From Actinoplanes auranticolor (GTDB taxonomy: Bacteria; Actinomycetota; Actinomycetes; Mycobacteriales; Micromonosporaceae), in assembly GCF_018332655.1 (NCBI RefSeq), contig NZ_BOQL01000014.1:186001-250000 (forward strand): DNA of 64,000 nt. The letters are read 5' to 3'. Below, in pieces: positions 55,816 to 64,000 of this stretch. Every line of letters begins with the position of its first letter. Within the stretch, counting starts at the first letter, position 1. Made by a program: the position numbers and the translations under genes. Under the pieces are notes generated by a model that was not told the DNA's origin, ran no database searches, and worked only from the letters and a program-made list of their open reading frames with translations.

Positions 55816-58037
55816 CGGGTCTCCAGGGTGGTCCGGATCGGGAAGTTGTCGGCGAACAGGTGCTGCGGGTCGTAGCGGCGCTTGAGCTCCCGCAACCTCT
55901 CCAGGGTGCGGGGCGGGAACGCGTCGGCGAGGCGTTCCGGGCGCTGGTCGCTCTCGAAGCTCAGGTAGAGGCCGTCGAAGTGGACGGCGAGGGCGTCCCA
56001 GAGCGGGTCGAGCCGGCGCCGGCTGGGACCCATGACCACCACCGAGAAGTTGGCCGAGCGGTACCCGTAGGCGGTGGCCCCCGCCGGGACGTCGGCCACC
56101 GCGCCGCCGACCGTGCGGATCTGGAACCAGTGGATCGCGCCGCTGGCGATCAGTTCGGCGGCGGCCGCGGCGAACTCGGGGGTGAGGTGCTCGATCAGCC
56201 CGGACCGCGAGACCGGCTCGCCCTCGGCCCGGTGGTAGCCGTCGGCGGCCCGGGCCAGCACCGCCGCGTACGGCGCCAGCACCACGTTCTGCTGGTACAG
56301 CGGCCCGGCACCGGCCACCGGGGTGAGCTGGTCGATGATCGTCTGCGGGTCGTCGTTGTCGACCATGGCCATCAGCTGCGCGACGCCGGGCTGACCCGGA
56401 CGCGGCCGGCCCATGATCAGCTGCCCGCTGAGGTCGCGCGGCGCGGCCTCGATCGCCGCACCCCAGCGCACCAGCAGGTCGGCCGGATCGTCGGCGCCCA
56501 CCACGAACTGCGCCCAGCCCACCTCGCCGACCTCGTCCACCTCGAAGTCGAACGAGGTGACCACGCCGAAGTTGGCTCCGGCCCCGCGCACGGCCCAGAA
56601 CAGCTCGGGATTCTCGTCCTCGGCGGCGCGGACCACCGAGCCGTCGGCCAGCACCATCTCCACCGCGCGGAGGTGGTCGATGGTCAGCCCGTGCTTGCGG
56701 GCCAGCCAGCCGACCCCGCCGGCGGTGGCCAGGCCGCCGACCCCGACCCCGCCGTAGTCGCCGGAGCTCAGCGCCCAGCCGTACGGCCGCAGCACGTCGG
56801 CCACCTCCGACCAGCGGGCGCCCGGCCCGACCCGGATCAGCCGCCGCTGCTCGTCGAGCACCTCGATGGTGTTCATCGCGGCCACACTCAGCACCAGGCC
56901 GCCGTCGTTGGTGGACCGCCCGCTGATCCCGTGCCCGGCGCTGCGCACCGAGAACGGCAGGCCGGGATGGGCCCGGACGAAGGCGAGCGCGTCGACCACC
57001 TCGGCGGTGCTGCGCGCCCGCAGGACCAGCCCCGGTGCCCCGCCGCGCAGGTAGGTCGAGCGCACCCGGGCGTAGTCCAGGTCGCCGGGCTCGACGGCTT
57101 GCCCGGCGAGGCTCGGGGGCACGTTGTCGTAGTCGATACCGGGACGGCGCTTGGCGCGTACCGATGCGGGCCGGAAGACGGCGGTGGGCGCCGCCGGCAG
57201 CTCACGGGCCACGGCCTCGCGGAGCGCCGGCATCACCTCGCGGGCGAAGCGGTCCAGCGTGGCGATGTCGTCGGCCCGGACGACGAACGTGCTGACGCCG
57301 TCCTCCAGCGCCAGCGCGAGCAACTCCGGCACGGTGTGCTCGGCGGTGACGTGCAGCAGGCGGCGGATCTCGGCGGGCTCGCGGCCGGCTTCCAGGGCGG
57401 CCTCGTCGATGATCTTGTTGGCGGCGGCGTACTCGGCGGGCCGGAACGCGGTCAGCGTGGCCGACCAGCCGTCCGCCTTGCGCCCGGCGAGCCGCAGCAC
57501 CGGTGCCTGATCCCCGTCGAGCCGGATCGGGATGCGGTGCGCGGGCAGCGGACCGCGCTGCGCCTGCGGGATGCGGTAGTGCTCACCCAGGTGCCGCAGC
57601 GGGCGCGGCTCGCCCGCGTCCAGGACGCCACGGACGATATCGATCGCCTCGTCCAGCGCGGCGACGGCCCGGTCCGTCCCGGTCCGGCGGCCGCCCATCG
57701 CCTCGATCGCGTCCTGCTCGCCGCCCCGGCCGAGGACCAGCTCCAGCCGGCCGTCGGAGAGCAGGTCCAGGCTCGCCGCGGCGCGGGCCAGCACCGCGGG
57801 ATCACGCAGCGGAACAGCGAGCGCGGCCGGCGCCAGCCGCACCCGCTCGGTACGCCCGGCGACCCAGCCCAGCACGGTCCACGCGTCGAGCAGCCCCGGC
57901 TCGTCCGGGCGGTCTTCGACGGTGACCAGGTCGTAGCCGAGCTCCTCCGCGCGGCGGGCCAGCTCGACCGCCTCCACGGGTGTCCCGGCCGGCGACGCGA
58001 CCAGGGCGCCGAACGTCAGCGGGTGTCCGTAGTTCAT
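55812..58037 (-). CDS. fusion: LLM oxidoreductase plus berberine-bridge-type FAD oxidase
   Basis: 741 residues. Residues 1-280 are an LLM domain (LVTVEDRPDEPGLLDAWTVL, RLELVLGRGGEQDAIEAMGG). Residues about 310-741 are a PCMH-type FAD-binding oxidase with VRSAGHGISGRS (the His that can bind FAD covalently), GVGVGGLATAGGVGWLARKH, ELFWAVRGAGANFGVVTSFD, and the BBE end RLRELKRRYDPQHLFADNF. One polypeptide thus joins two flavin enzymes. GAGGAG precedes the ATG by six bases. It is coupled to the downstream LLM and divergent from a MarR regulator. A tailoring or detoxification role is possible. Confidence 0.9.
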   Translation of the reverse strand: MNYGHPLTFGALVASPAGTPVEAVELARRAEELGYDLVTVEDRPDEPGLLDAWTVLGWVAGRTERVRLAPAALAVPLRDPAVLARAAASLDLLSDGRLELVLGRGGEQDAIEAMGGRRTGTDRAVAALDEAIDIVRGVLDAGEPRPLRHLGEHYRIPQAQRGPLPAHRIPIRLDGDQAPVLRLAGRKADGWSATLTAFRPAEYAAANKIIDEAALEAGREPAEIRRLLHVTAEHTVPELLALALEDGVSTFVVRADDIATLDRFAREVMPALREAVARELPAAPTAVFRPASVRAKRRPGIDYDNVPPSLAGQAVEPGDLDYARVRSTYLRGGAPGLVLRARSTAEVVDALAFVRAHPGLPFSVRSAGHGISGRSTNDGGLVLSVAAMNTIEVLDEQRRLIRVGPGARWSEVADVLRPYGWALSSGDYGGVGVGGLATAGGVGWLARKHGLTIDHLRAVEMVLADGSVVRAAEDENPELFWAVRGAGANFGVVTSFDFEVDEVGEVGWAQFVVGADDPADLLVRWGAAIEAAPRDLSGQLIMGRPRPGQPGVAQLMAMVDNDDPQTIIDQLTPVAGAGPLYQQNVVLAPYAAVLARAADGYHRAEGEPVSRSGLIEHLTPEFAAAAAELIASGAIHWFQIRTVGGAVADVPAGATAYGYRSANFSVVVMGPSRRRLDPLWDALAVHFDGLYLSFESDQRPERLADAFPPRTLERLRELKRRYDPQHLFADNFPIRTTLETR

Positions 58038-58057
58038 CGCGTACTCCTCAGCACCCC

Positions 58058-58089
58058 GGTTGATACATCAACCCAGTTGATACATCAAC
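58058..58089. promoter_or_regulatory. two tandem MarR operators, GTTGATACATCAAC
   Basis: GGTTGATACATCAACC (58058-58073) and GTTGATACATCAAC (58076-58089) are each perfect palindromes with the same core; the centres are 17 bp apart. They fill the gap between the LLM-BBE gene and the MarR gene. Confidence 0.85.
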
Positions 58090-58126
58090 CGGCGACCTTC
58101 CGGCAAATGGAAGTACGATTCCCCGC

Positions 58127-58597
58127 GTGAGTGCGACCGCCGACGTCTCCGCCGCCTGGCAGGCGTATCAGCGCATGCGCCTGCAGCTCAACGGCCGGAT
58201 CAGCCGTGAGCTCTACCGCTCCACCGGGCTGTCCGAGGCCGACTTCGACATCCTGTTCCTGCTGGAGGAGTCCCCCGGCGGCAGCGCGCGCTCGATCGCC
58301 CTGCGCTGCGGCCTGGAGTGGGAGAAGTCACGGCTGTCCCACCAGCTGCGCCGGATGCAGGGCCGCGGGCTGATCACCAAGACCGCCGACGCCGTGGTGG
58401 AGCTCACCGACAAGGGACGCGAGCAGATCGCCGCCGCCCGGGCCTGTCACGGCGCCGCGGTCCGCCGCTACTTCGGCGACGTGCTGACCGACGACCAGCT
58501 CGCCGCTCTCACCGCGATCTCCGACCAGGTGGTGGCCCGGCTGGCGGACGACTCCGCCCGGGACCACGCGCACGCGCAGCCCCGGGCGGAAGCCTGA
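58127..58597 (+). CDS. MarR-family transcriptional regulator
   Basis: 156 residues from GTG 58127. Winged helix: EADFDILFLLEESPGGSARS, IALRCGLEWEKSRLSHQLRR (recognition helix) and MQGRGLITKTADAVVELTDK (wing). The unusual recognition helix WEKSRLSHQL is common in a MarR subgroup. Two palindromic sites in the divergent promoter imply cooperative repression of the LLM pair. It ends 1 bp before the stop of the convergent metalloprotease gene. Confidence 0.9.
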   Translation: MSATADVSAAWQAYQRMRLQLNGRISRELYRSTGLSEADFDILFLLEESPGGSARSIALRCGLEWEKSRLSHQLRRMQGRGLITKTADAVVELTDKGREQIAAARACHGAAVRRYFGDVLTDDQLAALTAISDQVVARLADDSARDHAHAQPRAEA

Positions 58598-58598
58598 C

Positions 58599-60518
58599 CT
58601 ACGGCTGACTGCGCGGGCTGTCCGGCGCCAGCGTGTCGATGAACTCGTGCGGGTCGTGCACCTCGACGGTCCGGCGGGCGGCGTCGGCCTCGGCCGCCAG
58701 CGCCTTGGCCGCACCGGCCGGGTCGGCCCCGGCCCGCTTCGCGGCGGCGACGACCTGGTTGTAGGCGCCCTCGGCGAACGCGTACGCGGCCCGGTAGTCG
58801 TGCCGCGCGAACGCCTTGGTCGACAGGCCCAGCAGCACGTCCGCCGCGCGCAGCTGCACCTTCGCCTTCGCGGCCCGGGGCGCGGCCAGCACGTCGGCGG
58901 CCAGCCGGTTCGCGGCCTCGTGGTACGCCGCGGTCAGGAACCGGTCGCTGTTGTCCCGGTCGAACTGGCTGAAGTCCCAGTTGACGTCGAGGTAGCTCAT
59001 CATCGAGTTGCTCTCGTCGCCGGCGTTGACGAACAGGAAGCCGCCCTCGGGCCCGTAGTCCACTCCGGTCTCACTGTCGTAGCCGTCGTGCGGGTGGCTC
59101 ATGCCCACGTGGTGGCCGACCTCGTGGATCTGGGTGGTGGTCAGGCCGTACCCGGCGGCGACGATCTCCGGCGAGATGAAGCTGAAGACCCCGGTCTGGG
59201 TGCCGTCGACGTAGTTGTCGTCGGCGAAGCCCAACGCCGGCACGTCCACGCCCTCACCGACGGCGTAGTTGAACAGCGGGATCTCGTAGTCGACCCGGCC
59301 GGCGTCGTCCTTGGTGCGCTCCAGGTTCGCCCAGTTGTAGAGATACAGGTTGGCGAACGCCGGGTAGCCCGAGTCGGGGTAGCAGCTGGTGTCGGTGAGT
59401 ACGCCGAGGTAGCACTCCTCGGCCTTGGCGTCGTACGGCAGGTCCTGGTTGTCGAAGTCCAGCCGGTTGCGCCAGCGCAGCTCGGCGAGCTCGTCGATCA
59501 GCAGCTCCGGGGTGATGTACCGCTCGGACGCGTCGACGCCGGGCCAGCCCTCGTAGGTGTTGCTGTCGACGTTGAGCGACTTGGGCGGCTCCGCCGTGGG
59601 CAGCTCCACCGGGTAGAGCGGCGACGACGTCATCAGCAGGTTCAGCGCGACGTAGCGGGTGATCAGCGAGAGGTCACCGGCCAGGGCCCCGGGCGCCCGG
59701 AAGCCGCCCGCGGCGTACTCCCAGGTCGGGGGCATCCGGTAGTCGACCACGCCGTCGCCGTCGAGGTCCGGGTTGTCGACGTCGTAGTTGCTGGTCCAGG
59801 ACTCGGGACCGGCGGACAGGTCGTGGAACCAGACCCGCCGGGTGCTGCCCAGACCGGTCTCCTCGTCGTCGGCGGTGGTGCCGCCCCAGGCGATGACCTT
59901 GCGGCTGTCCCGCTCCTTGCCGAAGTCGTATCCGGTGTCGGGGTCGGGCTCGCCGGTCTTGGTGTAGACGTGGAACTTGAAATCGGAGCGGCCGTACCAG
60001 TTGATGAAGAAGACCGTGTTGCGCCGGGTGTCGACGCCGGCGGGCGGGTTGTACGCGAGCCACTTCTCCACGCTGGGCGCGTCGATGGCGTGGTTGGCGG
60101 TGATGTCCTTGACGTTGTTCGCCTGCTCGTTGTAGGCGGTCTGGTATTCCGTCAGCGGCGCGGGTTTGGCCAGCTTGCCCAGCTGCTGGAAGAACTTGTT
60201 CTCGTACGACGGGCTGCCGTAGCTGACCTTGTAGTCGTAGGTGTAGGTGATGCCCAGCTTCTCGGTCTGGCCGTAGACCAGCCGGTAGCGGACGACGGGT
60301 TCGTACTTCTTCGGCAGGCCGGACAGGTAGGCGGCACCGACCTGATCCGGCTCGTAGCCGAGGAAGACCACGTTGACCGGCACCTTCTCGGTCAGCCGGG
60401 GCTGGCCACCCGGGTGCAGGTAGGCGTAGGAGGATCTCGGTGCGGCGCCCGCTGCTCCCGCGGACGCACCCACCATCGCCGTAATCAGCGCAACGACGAG
60501 CGCGGCTCTCCGTCTCAT
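58599..60518 (-). CDS. secreted zinc metalloprotease (HExxHxxGxxH type)
   Basis: 639 residues. Signal peptide MRRRAALVVALITAMVGASA, cleavage near GAAGAA. The active site TTTQIHEVGHHVGMSHPHDG fits HExxHxxGxxH, and a Met-turn-like SNSMMSYLD follows, as in metzincins. The large N-terminal region (about 30-420) with many Tyr and Asp lacks recognisable domains. Two Cys pairs (ECYLG, TSCYPD) suggest extracellular folding. The Ala/Lys-rich helical tail (about 560-639) is typical of surface association. Upstream in-frame sequence to 61130 is the shadow of the opposite-strand genes. Substrate unknown. Confidence 0.82.
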   Translation of the reverse strand: MRRRAALVVALITAMVGASAGAAGAAPRSSYAYLHPGGQPRLTEKVPVNVVFLGYEPDQVGAAYLSGLPKKYEPVVRYRLVYGQTEKLGITYTYDYKVSYGSPSYENKFFQQLGKLAKPAPLTEYQTAYNEQANNVKDITANHAIDAPSVEKWLAYNPPAGVDTRRNTVFFINWYGRSDFKFHVYTKTGEPDPDTGYDFGKERDSRKVIAWGGTTADDEETGLGSTRRVWFHDLSAGPESWTSNYDVDNPDLDGDGVVDYRMPPTWEYAAGGFRAPGALAGDLSLITRYVALNLLMTSSPLYPVELPTAEPPKSLNVDSNTYEGWPGVDASERYITPELLIDELAELRWRNRLDFDNQDLPYDAKAEECYLGVLTDTSCYPDSGYPAFANLYLYNWANLERTKDDAGRVDYEIPLFNYAVGEGVDVPALGFADDNYVDGTQTGVFSFISPEIVAAGYGLTTTQIHEVGHHVGMSHPHDGYDSETGVDYGPEGGFLFVNAGDESNSMMSYLDVNWDFSQFDRDNSDRFLTAAYHEAANRLAADVLAAPRAAKAKVQLRAADVLLGLSTKAFARHDYRAAYAFAEGAYNQVVAAAKRAGADPAGAAKALAAEADAARRTVEVHDPHEFIDTLAPDSPRSQP

Positions 60519-60632
60519 GCGGCCACGCTGCCACTCCGCGGACCCCGGGTAAAGATAGACGCAGGTAAAGGCATGGATACGTTGCCGGGCCGCTTGCCGG
60601 GCTTTGCCGGGCGCACGATCTAAGCTCTGCGG

Positions 60633-61253
60633 GTGGCGAAGTATTTCGACGTACATCCGGACAATCCGCAGGCCCGGTCCATCTCCCAGGTGGTCCGCAT
60701 CCTGCAGGACGACGGGCTGATCGCGTATCCGACCGACTCCTGTTACGCCCTGGGCTGCCGGGTCGGCAACGCCAAGGGCCTCGACCGGATCCGCGAGATC
60801 CGCCACCTGGGCAGCGACCACCACTTCACCCTGGTCTGCCGCGACTTCGCCCAGCTCGGGCAATTCGTCCACATCAACAACGCGGTCTTCCGGGCGGTCA
60901 AAGCCGCGACGCCCGGCAGCTACACCTTCATCCTGCCGGCCACTCGGGAGGTCCCGCGGCGGCTGATGCACCCCAAGAAGAAGACCGTCGGGGTACGCAT
61001 CCCGGAGAACACGGTGACCAGCGCGATCCTCGCCGAACTGGGCGAGCCCCTGCTCTCCAGCACCCTGCTGCTGCCCGGCGAGGAAGAGCCGCTCACCCAG
61101 GGCTGGGAGATCAAGGAACGGCTCGACCACGTGGTGGACGCGGTGATCGACTCGGGCGAGTGCGGCACCGTCCCGACCACCGTCATCGACCTGTCCGGCG
61201 GCGAGCCGGAGATCCTGCGGGTCGGCGCGGGAGACCCCGCACGTTTCGAATAA
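60633..61253 (+). CDS. YrdC/Sua5/YciO-family protein
   Basis: 206 residues from a GTG at 60633. The core ILQDDGLIAYPTDSCYALGC, RIREIRHLGSDHHFTLVCRD and KTVGVRIPENTVTSAILAEL is the YrdC fold that binds ATP and, in TsaC, makes threonylcarbamoyl-AMP for tRNA t6A. The KKKTVGVRIPEN stretch and the short C-terminus lean to the YciO subgroup, whose role is debated. No Sua5 C-terminal domain is present. It lies 55 bp upstream of ileS on the same strand, so both might share a transcript. Confidence 0.88.
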   Translation: MAKYFDVHPDNPQARSISQVVRILQDDGLIAYPTDSCYALGCRVGNAKGLDRIREIRHLGSDHHFTLVCRDFAQLGQFVHINNAVFRAVKAATPGSYTFILPATREVPRRLMHPKKKTVGVRIPENTVTSAILAELGEPLLSSTLLLPGEEEPLTQGWEIKERLDHVVDAVIDSGECGTVPTTVIDLSGGEPEILRVGAGDPARFE

Positions 61254-61308
61254 CGGTGGCGGCCGCTCCTAGGCTGATGGGTACCACGCCCGAGAAGAGG
61301 AACCGACG

Positions 61309-64000
61309 ATGTATCTGCCCGTGCCGGCCCAGGTCGATCTGGGTGCGCTGGACCACGACGTGCTGCATTTCTGGCAGGCCGAGAGTGTGTTCCACCGCAG
61401 CCTCGAGCAGTCCGCGGGCCGCCCGGAGTGGATTTTCTACGAGGGCCCGCCCACCGCGAACGGCATGCCCGGCACGCACCACATCGAGAGCCGGGTCTTC
61501 AAGGACGTCTTCCCGCGGTACAAGACGATGAAGGGCTTCCACGTCGCCCGCAAGGCCGGCTGGGACTGCCACGGCCTGCCGGTCGAGCTCGCGGTGGAGA
61601 AGGAGCTCGGCTTCACCGGCAAGCAGGACATCGAGGCGTACGGCATCGCCGAGTTCAACGCCCGCTGCCGGGCCTCGGTCACCCGGCACACGGACGCGTT
61701 CGCTGAGCTCACCCGGCGGATGGGCTACTGGGTCGACATGGACGACGCGTACCGGACCATGGATCCCGGCTACATCGAGTCGGTCTGGTGGTCGCTGCAG
61801 CGGATCTTCGACCAGGGCCTGCTGGTCGAGGACTTCCGGGTGGCGCCCTGGTGCCCGCGGGACCAGACCGCCCTGTCCGACCACGAGCTGGCCCAGGGCT
61901 ACGAGCAGGACGTCGACCCGTCGGTCTACGTGCGCTTCCCGCTGACCTCCGGCCCGTTCGCCGGGCAGGCGTCGCTGCTGGTGTGGACGACGACGCCCTG
62001 GACGCTGGTCTCCAACACCGCCGTCGCGGTCAACCCGGAGGTCACCTATGTCGTGGCGACCGACGGCAACGAGCAGCTCGTCGTCGCTTCGGACCTGCTC
62101 GCGGAGGTGCTCGGCGCGGCCTGGACGACAGTGGCCTCCTTCACCGGCAAGGAGCTCGAACGCTGGACCTACGAGCCGCCGTTCGACCTGGTCGAGGTGC
62201 CGGACGCGCACATCGTGATCCTGGCGTCGTACGTGACCACCGACAGCGGCACCGGCCTGGTGCACCAGGCGCCCGCCTTCGGCGCGGACGACCTGGCCAG
62301 CTGCCGGGCGTACGGGCTGCCGATGGTCAATCCGGTACGGCCCGACGGCACGTTCGCGCCGGAGGTGCCGCTGGTCGGCGGCGTGTTCTTCAAGACCGCG
62401 GACGCGGCGCTGGTCACCGACCTGCAGAGCCGCGGCCTGCTGTTCCGCGAGACCCCGTACGAGCACAGCTACCCGCACTGCTGGCGCTGCCACACGCCGC
62501 TCATCTACTACGCCCAGCCCTCCTGGTACGTGCGCACCACTGCCGTCCGCGACCGGATGCTGCGTGAGAACGAGCGCACCAACTGGCAGCCCGAGACGAT
62601 CAAGCACGGCCGCTACGGCGACTGGCTGACCAACAACGTCGACTGGGCGCTGTCCCGGCAGCGTTACTGGGGCACCCCGCTGCCCATCTGGCGCTGCCCG
62701 GAAGGCCACCTGACCTGCATCGGCTCCCTGCACGAGCTGAGCGAGCGCACCGGCGAGGACCTGTCCGCGCTGGACCCGCACCGGCCGTTCATCGACGCGG
62801 TCACCTTCGCCTGCGAGTGCGGCGCCACCGCCACCCGGGTGCCCGACGTCATCGACGCCTGGTACGACTCCGGCGCGATGCCGTTCGCCCAGTTCGGCTA
62901 CCCGTACCGCAACAAGGAGCTGTTCGAGCGCAGCTATCCGGCGCAGTTCATCTCCGAGGCGATCGACCAGACCCGCGGCTGGTTCTACACGCTGATGGCG
63001 ATCGGCACGCTGGTGTTCGACCGGTCCTCGTACGAGAACGTGGTCTGCCTGGGGCACATCGTGGCCGAGGACGGCCGCAAGATGTCCAAGCACCTGGGCA
63101 ACATCCTCGAGCCGTTGCCGCTGTTGGAACGGCACGGAGCCGACGCCGTGCGGTGGTTCATGGCCGCGGTCGGCTCACCGTGGTCCTCCCGCCGGGTCGG
63201 GCACACCACCTTGCAGGAGGTGGTCCGCAAGACCCTGCTGACGTACTGGAACACGGCCGCTTTCCAGGCGCTGTACGGGCGTACCGCCGGGTGGACGCCG
63301 TCGGAGTCGGACCCGGCGCCGGCCGACCGCCCGGTCCTGGACCGCTGGGTCCTGTCCGAGCTGCACACGCTGGTCCGCGACGTGGACGCGGCGCTGGCCG
63401 CCTTCGACACCCACGAGGCCGGCAAGCTGCTCGCCGCGTTCATCGACGACCTGTCCAACTGGTACGTGCGCCGCAGCCGCCGCCGCTTCTGGCGCGGGGA
63501 CCCGGCCGCGCTGGCCACGCTGCACGAGGCGCTGGCGACCGTGACGCTGCTGATGGCGCCGATCACGCCGTTCATCACCGAACGGATCTGGCAGGACATG
63601 GTCGCGCCGGTCACGCCGACCGCCGCGCCCTCGGTGCACCTGGCCGCGTACCCGGTCGCCGACGAGTCCCTGATCGACCCGCAGCTGATCGACCAGATGG
63701 CGCTGGCCCGCCGGCTCGTCGAGCTGGGCCGCGCGGCCCGGGCCGACTCGGGCCTGAAGACCCGGCAGCCGCTGTCGCGGGCGCTGGCGTCGGCGCACGG
63801 GTTCGCCGGCCTCTCCCCCGAGCTGCTCGCCGAGATCGCGGCCGAGCTGAACGTCGGCGTGGTGCTGGCGGTCGGTGCGGCCGGCGACTCGCTGGTGGAC
63901 ACCACGGCCAAGGCCAACTTCCGGCCGCTGGGCAAGCGCTTCGGCAAGGGCGTGCAGCAGGTGGCGGCAGCTGTGGCCGCTGCCGACGCGACGGCGCTGA
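61309..64000 (+). CDS. ileS: isoleucyl-tRNA synthetase (5' part, continues past the window)
   Basis: The open frame covers 897 codons and has no stop before the right edge; full enzymes are about 1,040 residues. Class I Ile-tRNA ligase: the HIGH-region equivalent is FYEGPPTANGMPGTHH, followed by GFHVARKAGWDCHGLPVELA. The CP1 editing domain lies around 200-390 (LVWTTTPWTLVSNTAVAVNP, TDSGTGLVHQAPAFGADD). KMSKS is GRKMSKHLGNILEPLPLLER. The anticodon-binding part starts near FDTHEAGKLLAAFIDDLSNW. AGAGG lies eight bases ahead of the ATG at 61309. It charges tRNA-Ile. Confidence 0.96.
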   Translation, partial: MYLPVPAQVDLGALDHDVLHFWQAESVFHRSLEQSAGRPEWIFYEGPPTANGMPGTHHIESRVFKDVFPRYKTMKGFHVARKAGWDCHGLPVELAVEKELGFTGKQDIEAYGIAEFNARCRASVTRHTDAFAELTRRMGYWVDMDDAYRTMDPGYIESVWWSLQRIFDQGLLVEDFRVAPWCPRDQTALSDHELAQGYEQDVDPSVYVRFPLTSGPFAGQASLLVWTTTPWTLVSNTAVAVNPEVTYVVATDGNEQLVVASDLLAEVLGAAWTTVASFTGKELERWTYEPPFDLVEVPDAHIVILASYVTTDSGTGLVHQAPAFGADDLASCRAYGLPMVNPVRPDGTFAPEVPLVGGVFFKTADAALVTDLQSRGLLFRETPYEHSYPHCWRCHTPLIYYAQPSWYVRTTAVRDRMLRENERTNWQPETIKHGRYGDWLTNNVDWALSRQRYWGTPLPIWRCPEGHLTCIGSLHELSERTGEDLSALDPHRPFIDAVTFACECGATATRVPDVIDAWYDSGAMPFAQFGYPYRNKELFERSYPAQFISEAIDQTRGWFYTLMAIGTLVFDRSSYENVVCLGHIVAEDGRKMSKHLGNILEPLPLLERHGADAVRWFMAAVGSPWSSRRVGHTTLQEVVRKTLLTYWNTAAFQALYGRTAGWTPSESDPAPADRPVLDRWVLSELHTLVRDVDAALAAFDTHEAGKLLAAFIDDLSNWYVRRSRRRFWRGDPAALATLHEALATVTLLMAPITPFITERIWQDMVAPVTPTAAPSVHLAAYPVADESLIDPQLIDQMALARRLVELGRAARADSGLKTRQPLSRALASAHGFAGLSPELLAEIAAELNVGVVLAVGAAGDSLVDTTAKANFRPLGKRFGKGVQQVAAAVAAADATAL

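Noticed and set aside
1..64000. CRISPR array
   Set aside because: The only regularly spaced repeats are the four ATCGAA units and the coding 33-bp repeats; neither has repeat-spacer structure with conserved 25-40 bp repeats.

Overview
The window is high-GC actinobacterial chromosomal DNA, most likely from Actinoplanes or a close relative in Micromonosporaceae. This is inferred from the strong GC bias, frequent GTG/TTG starts, and the family mix (DUF3618 with a Holin-X-type protein, MmyB-type XRE regulator, WGR/DUF4132 locus, LpqF-like serine hydrolase, LVIVD-repeat protein, GH87). No rRNA, CRISPR array, integrase, transposase or replication origin is visible. About 65 coding genes, one pseudogene, four tRNAs and many clear hairpins or operators are supported.

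Layout. 1-3.5 kb: end of an unknown gene, a membrane-anchored protein, two short-chain dehydrogenases and a divergent XRE regulator. 3.5-7.4 kb: tRNA-Arg(CCU), a DUF4143 ATPase preceded by four regularly spaced repeats, a secreted GH10 xylanase, and two small genes that are probable immunity genes. 7.4-13.7 kb: a very large secreted RHS/YD-repeat protein with Hint and AHH-nuclease modules; a perfect palindrome matching the known CebR operator lies upstream and a perfect 36-bp palindrome separates it from the immunity gene. 13.7-19.1 kb: NYN/LOTUS-type protein, LRV-repeat protein, serine hydrolase, an alpha/beta-hydrolase pseudogene and a sulfotransferase. 19.2-19.8 kb: three tandem tRNAs, two atypical, and a 30-codon gene with its own terminator. 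19.8-25 kb: a STAND (NB-ARC/TPR) ATPase translationally coupled to a polytopic membrane alpha/beta-hydrolase, plus small genes. 25-43.7 kb: mostly ordinary metabolism, transport, regulation and cell-envelope genes.

43.7-54.4 kb carries the most striking system: five genes on one strand (WGR-DUF4132, MoxR AAA+ ATPase, DUF5682, VWA, SWIM zinc finger), joined by 3-4 bp gaps or overlaps. Their contents match the Escherichia coli yehI/yehL/yehM/yehP/yehQ group, whose biological role is unresolved. An 18-codon ORF bridges the last junction with an overlap at each end. Proteins of this kind have been proposed to act in NTP-dependent conflict (defence-like) systems. A role here is inference.

54.5-64 kb: a Nudix hydrolase, a pair of flavin/F420-type oxidoreductases including a luciferase-like/berberine-bridge-type fusion under a MarR regulator with two tandem palindromic operators, a secreted metalloprotease, a YciO/Sua5-family protein and ileS, which runs off the end.
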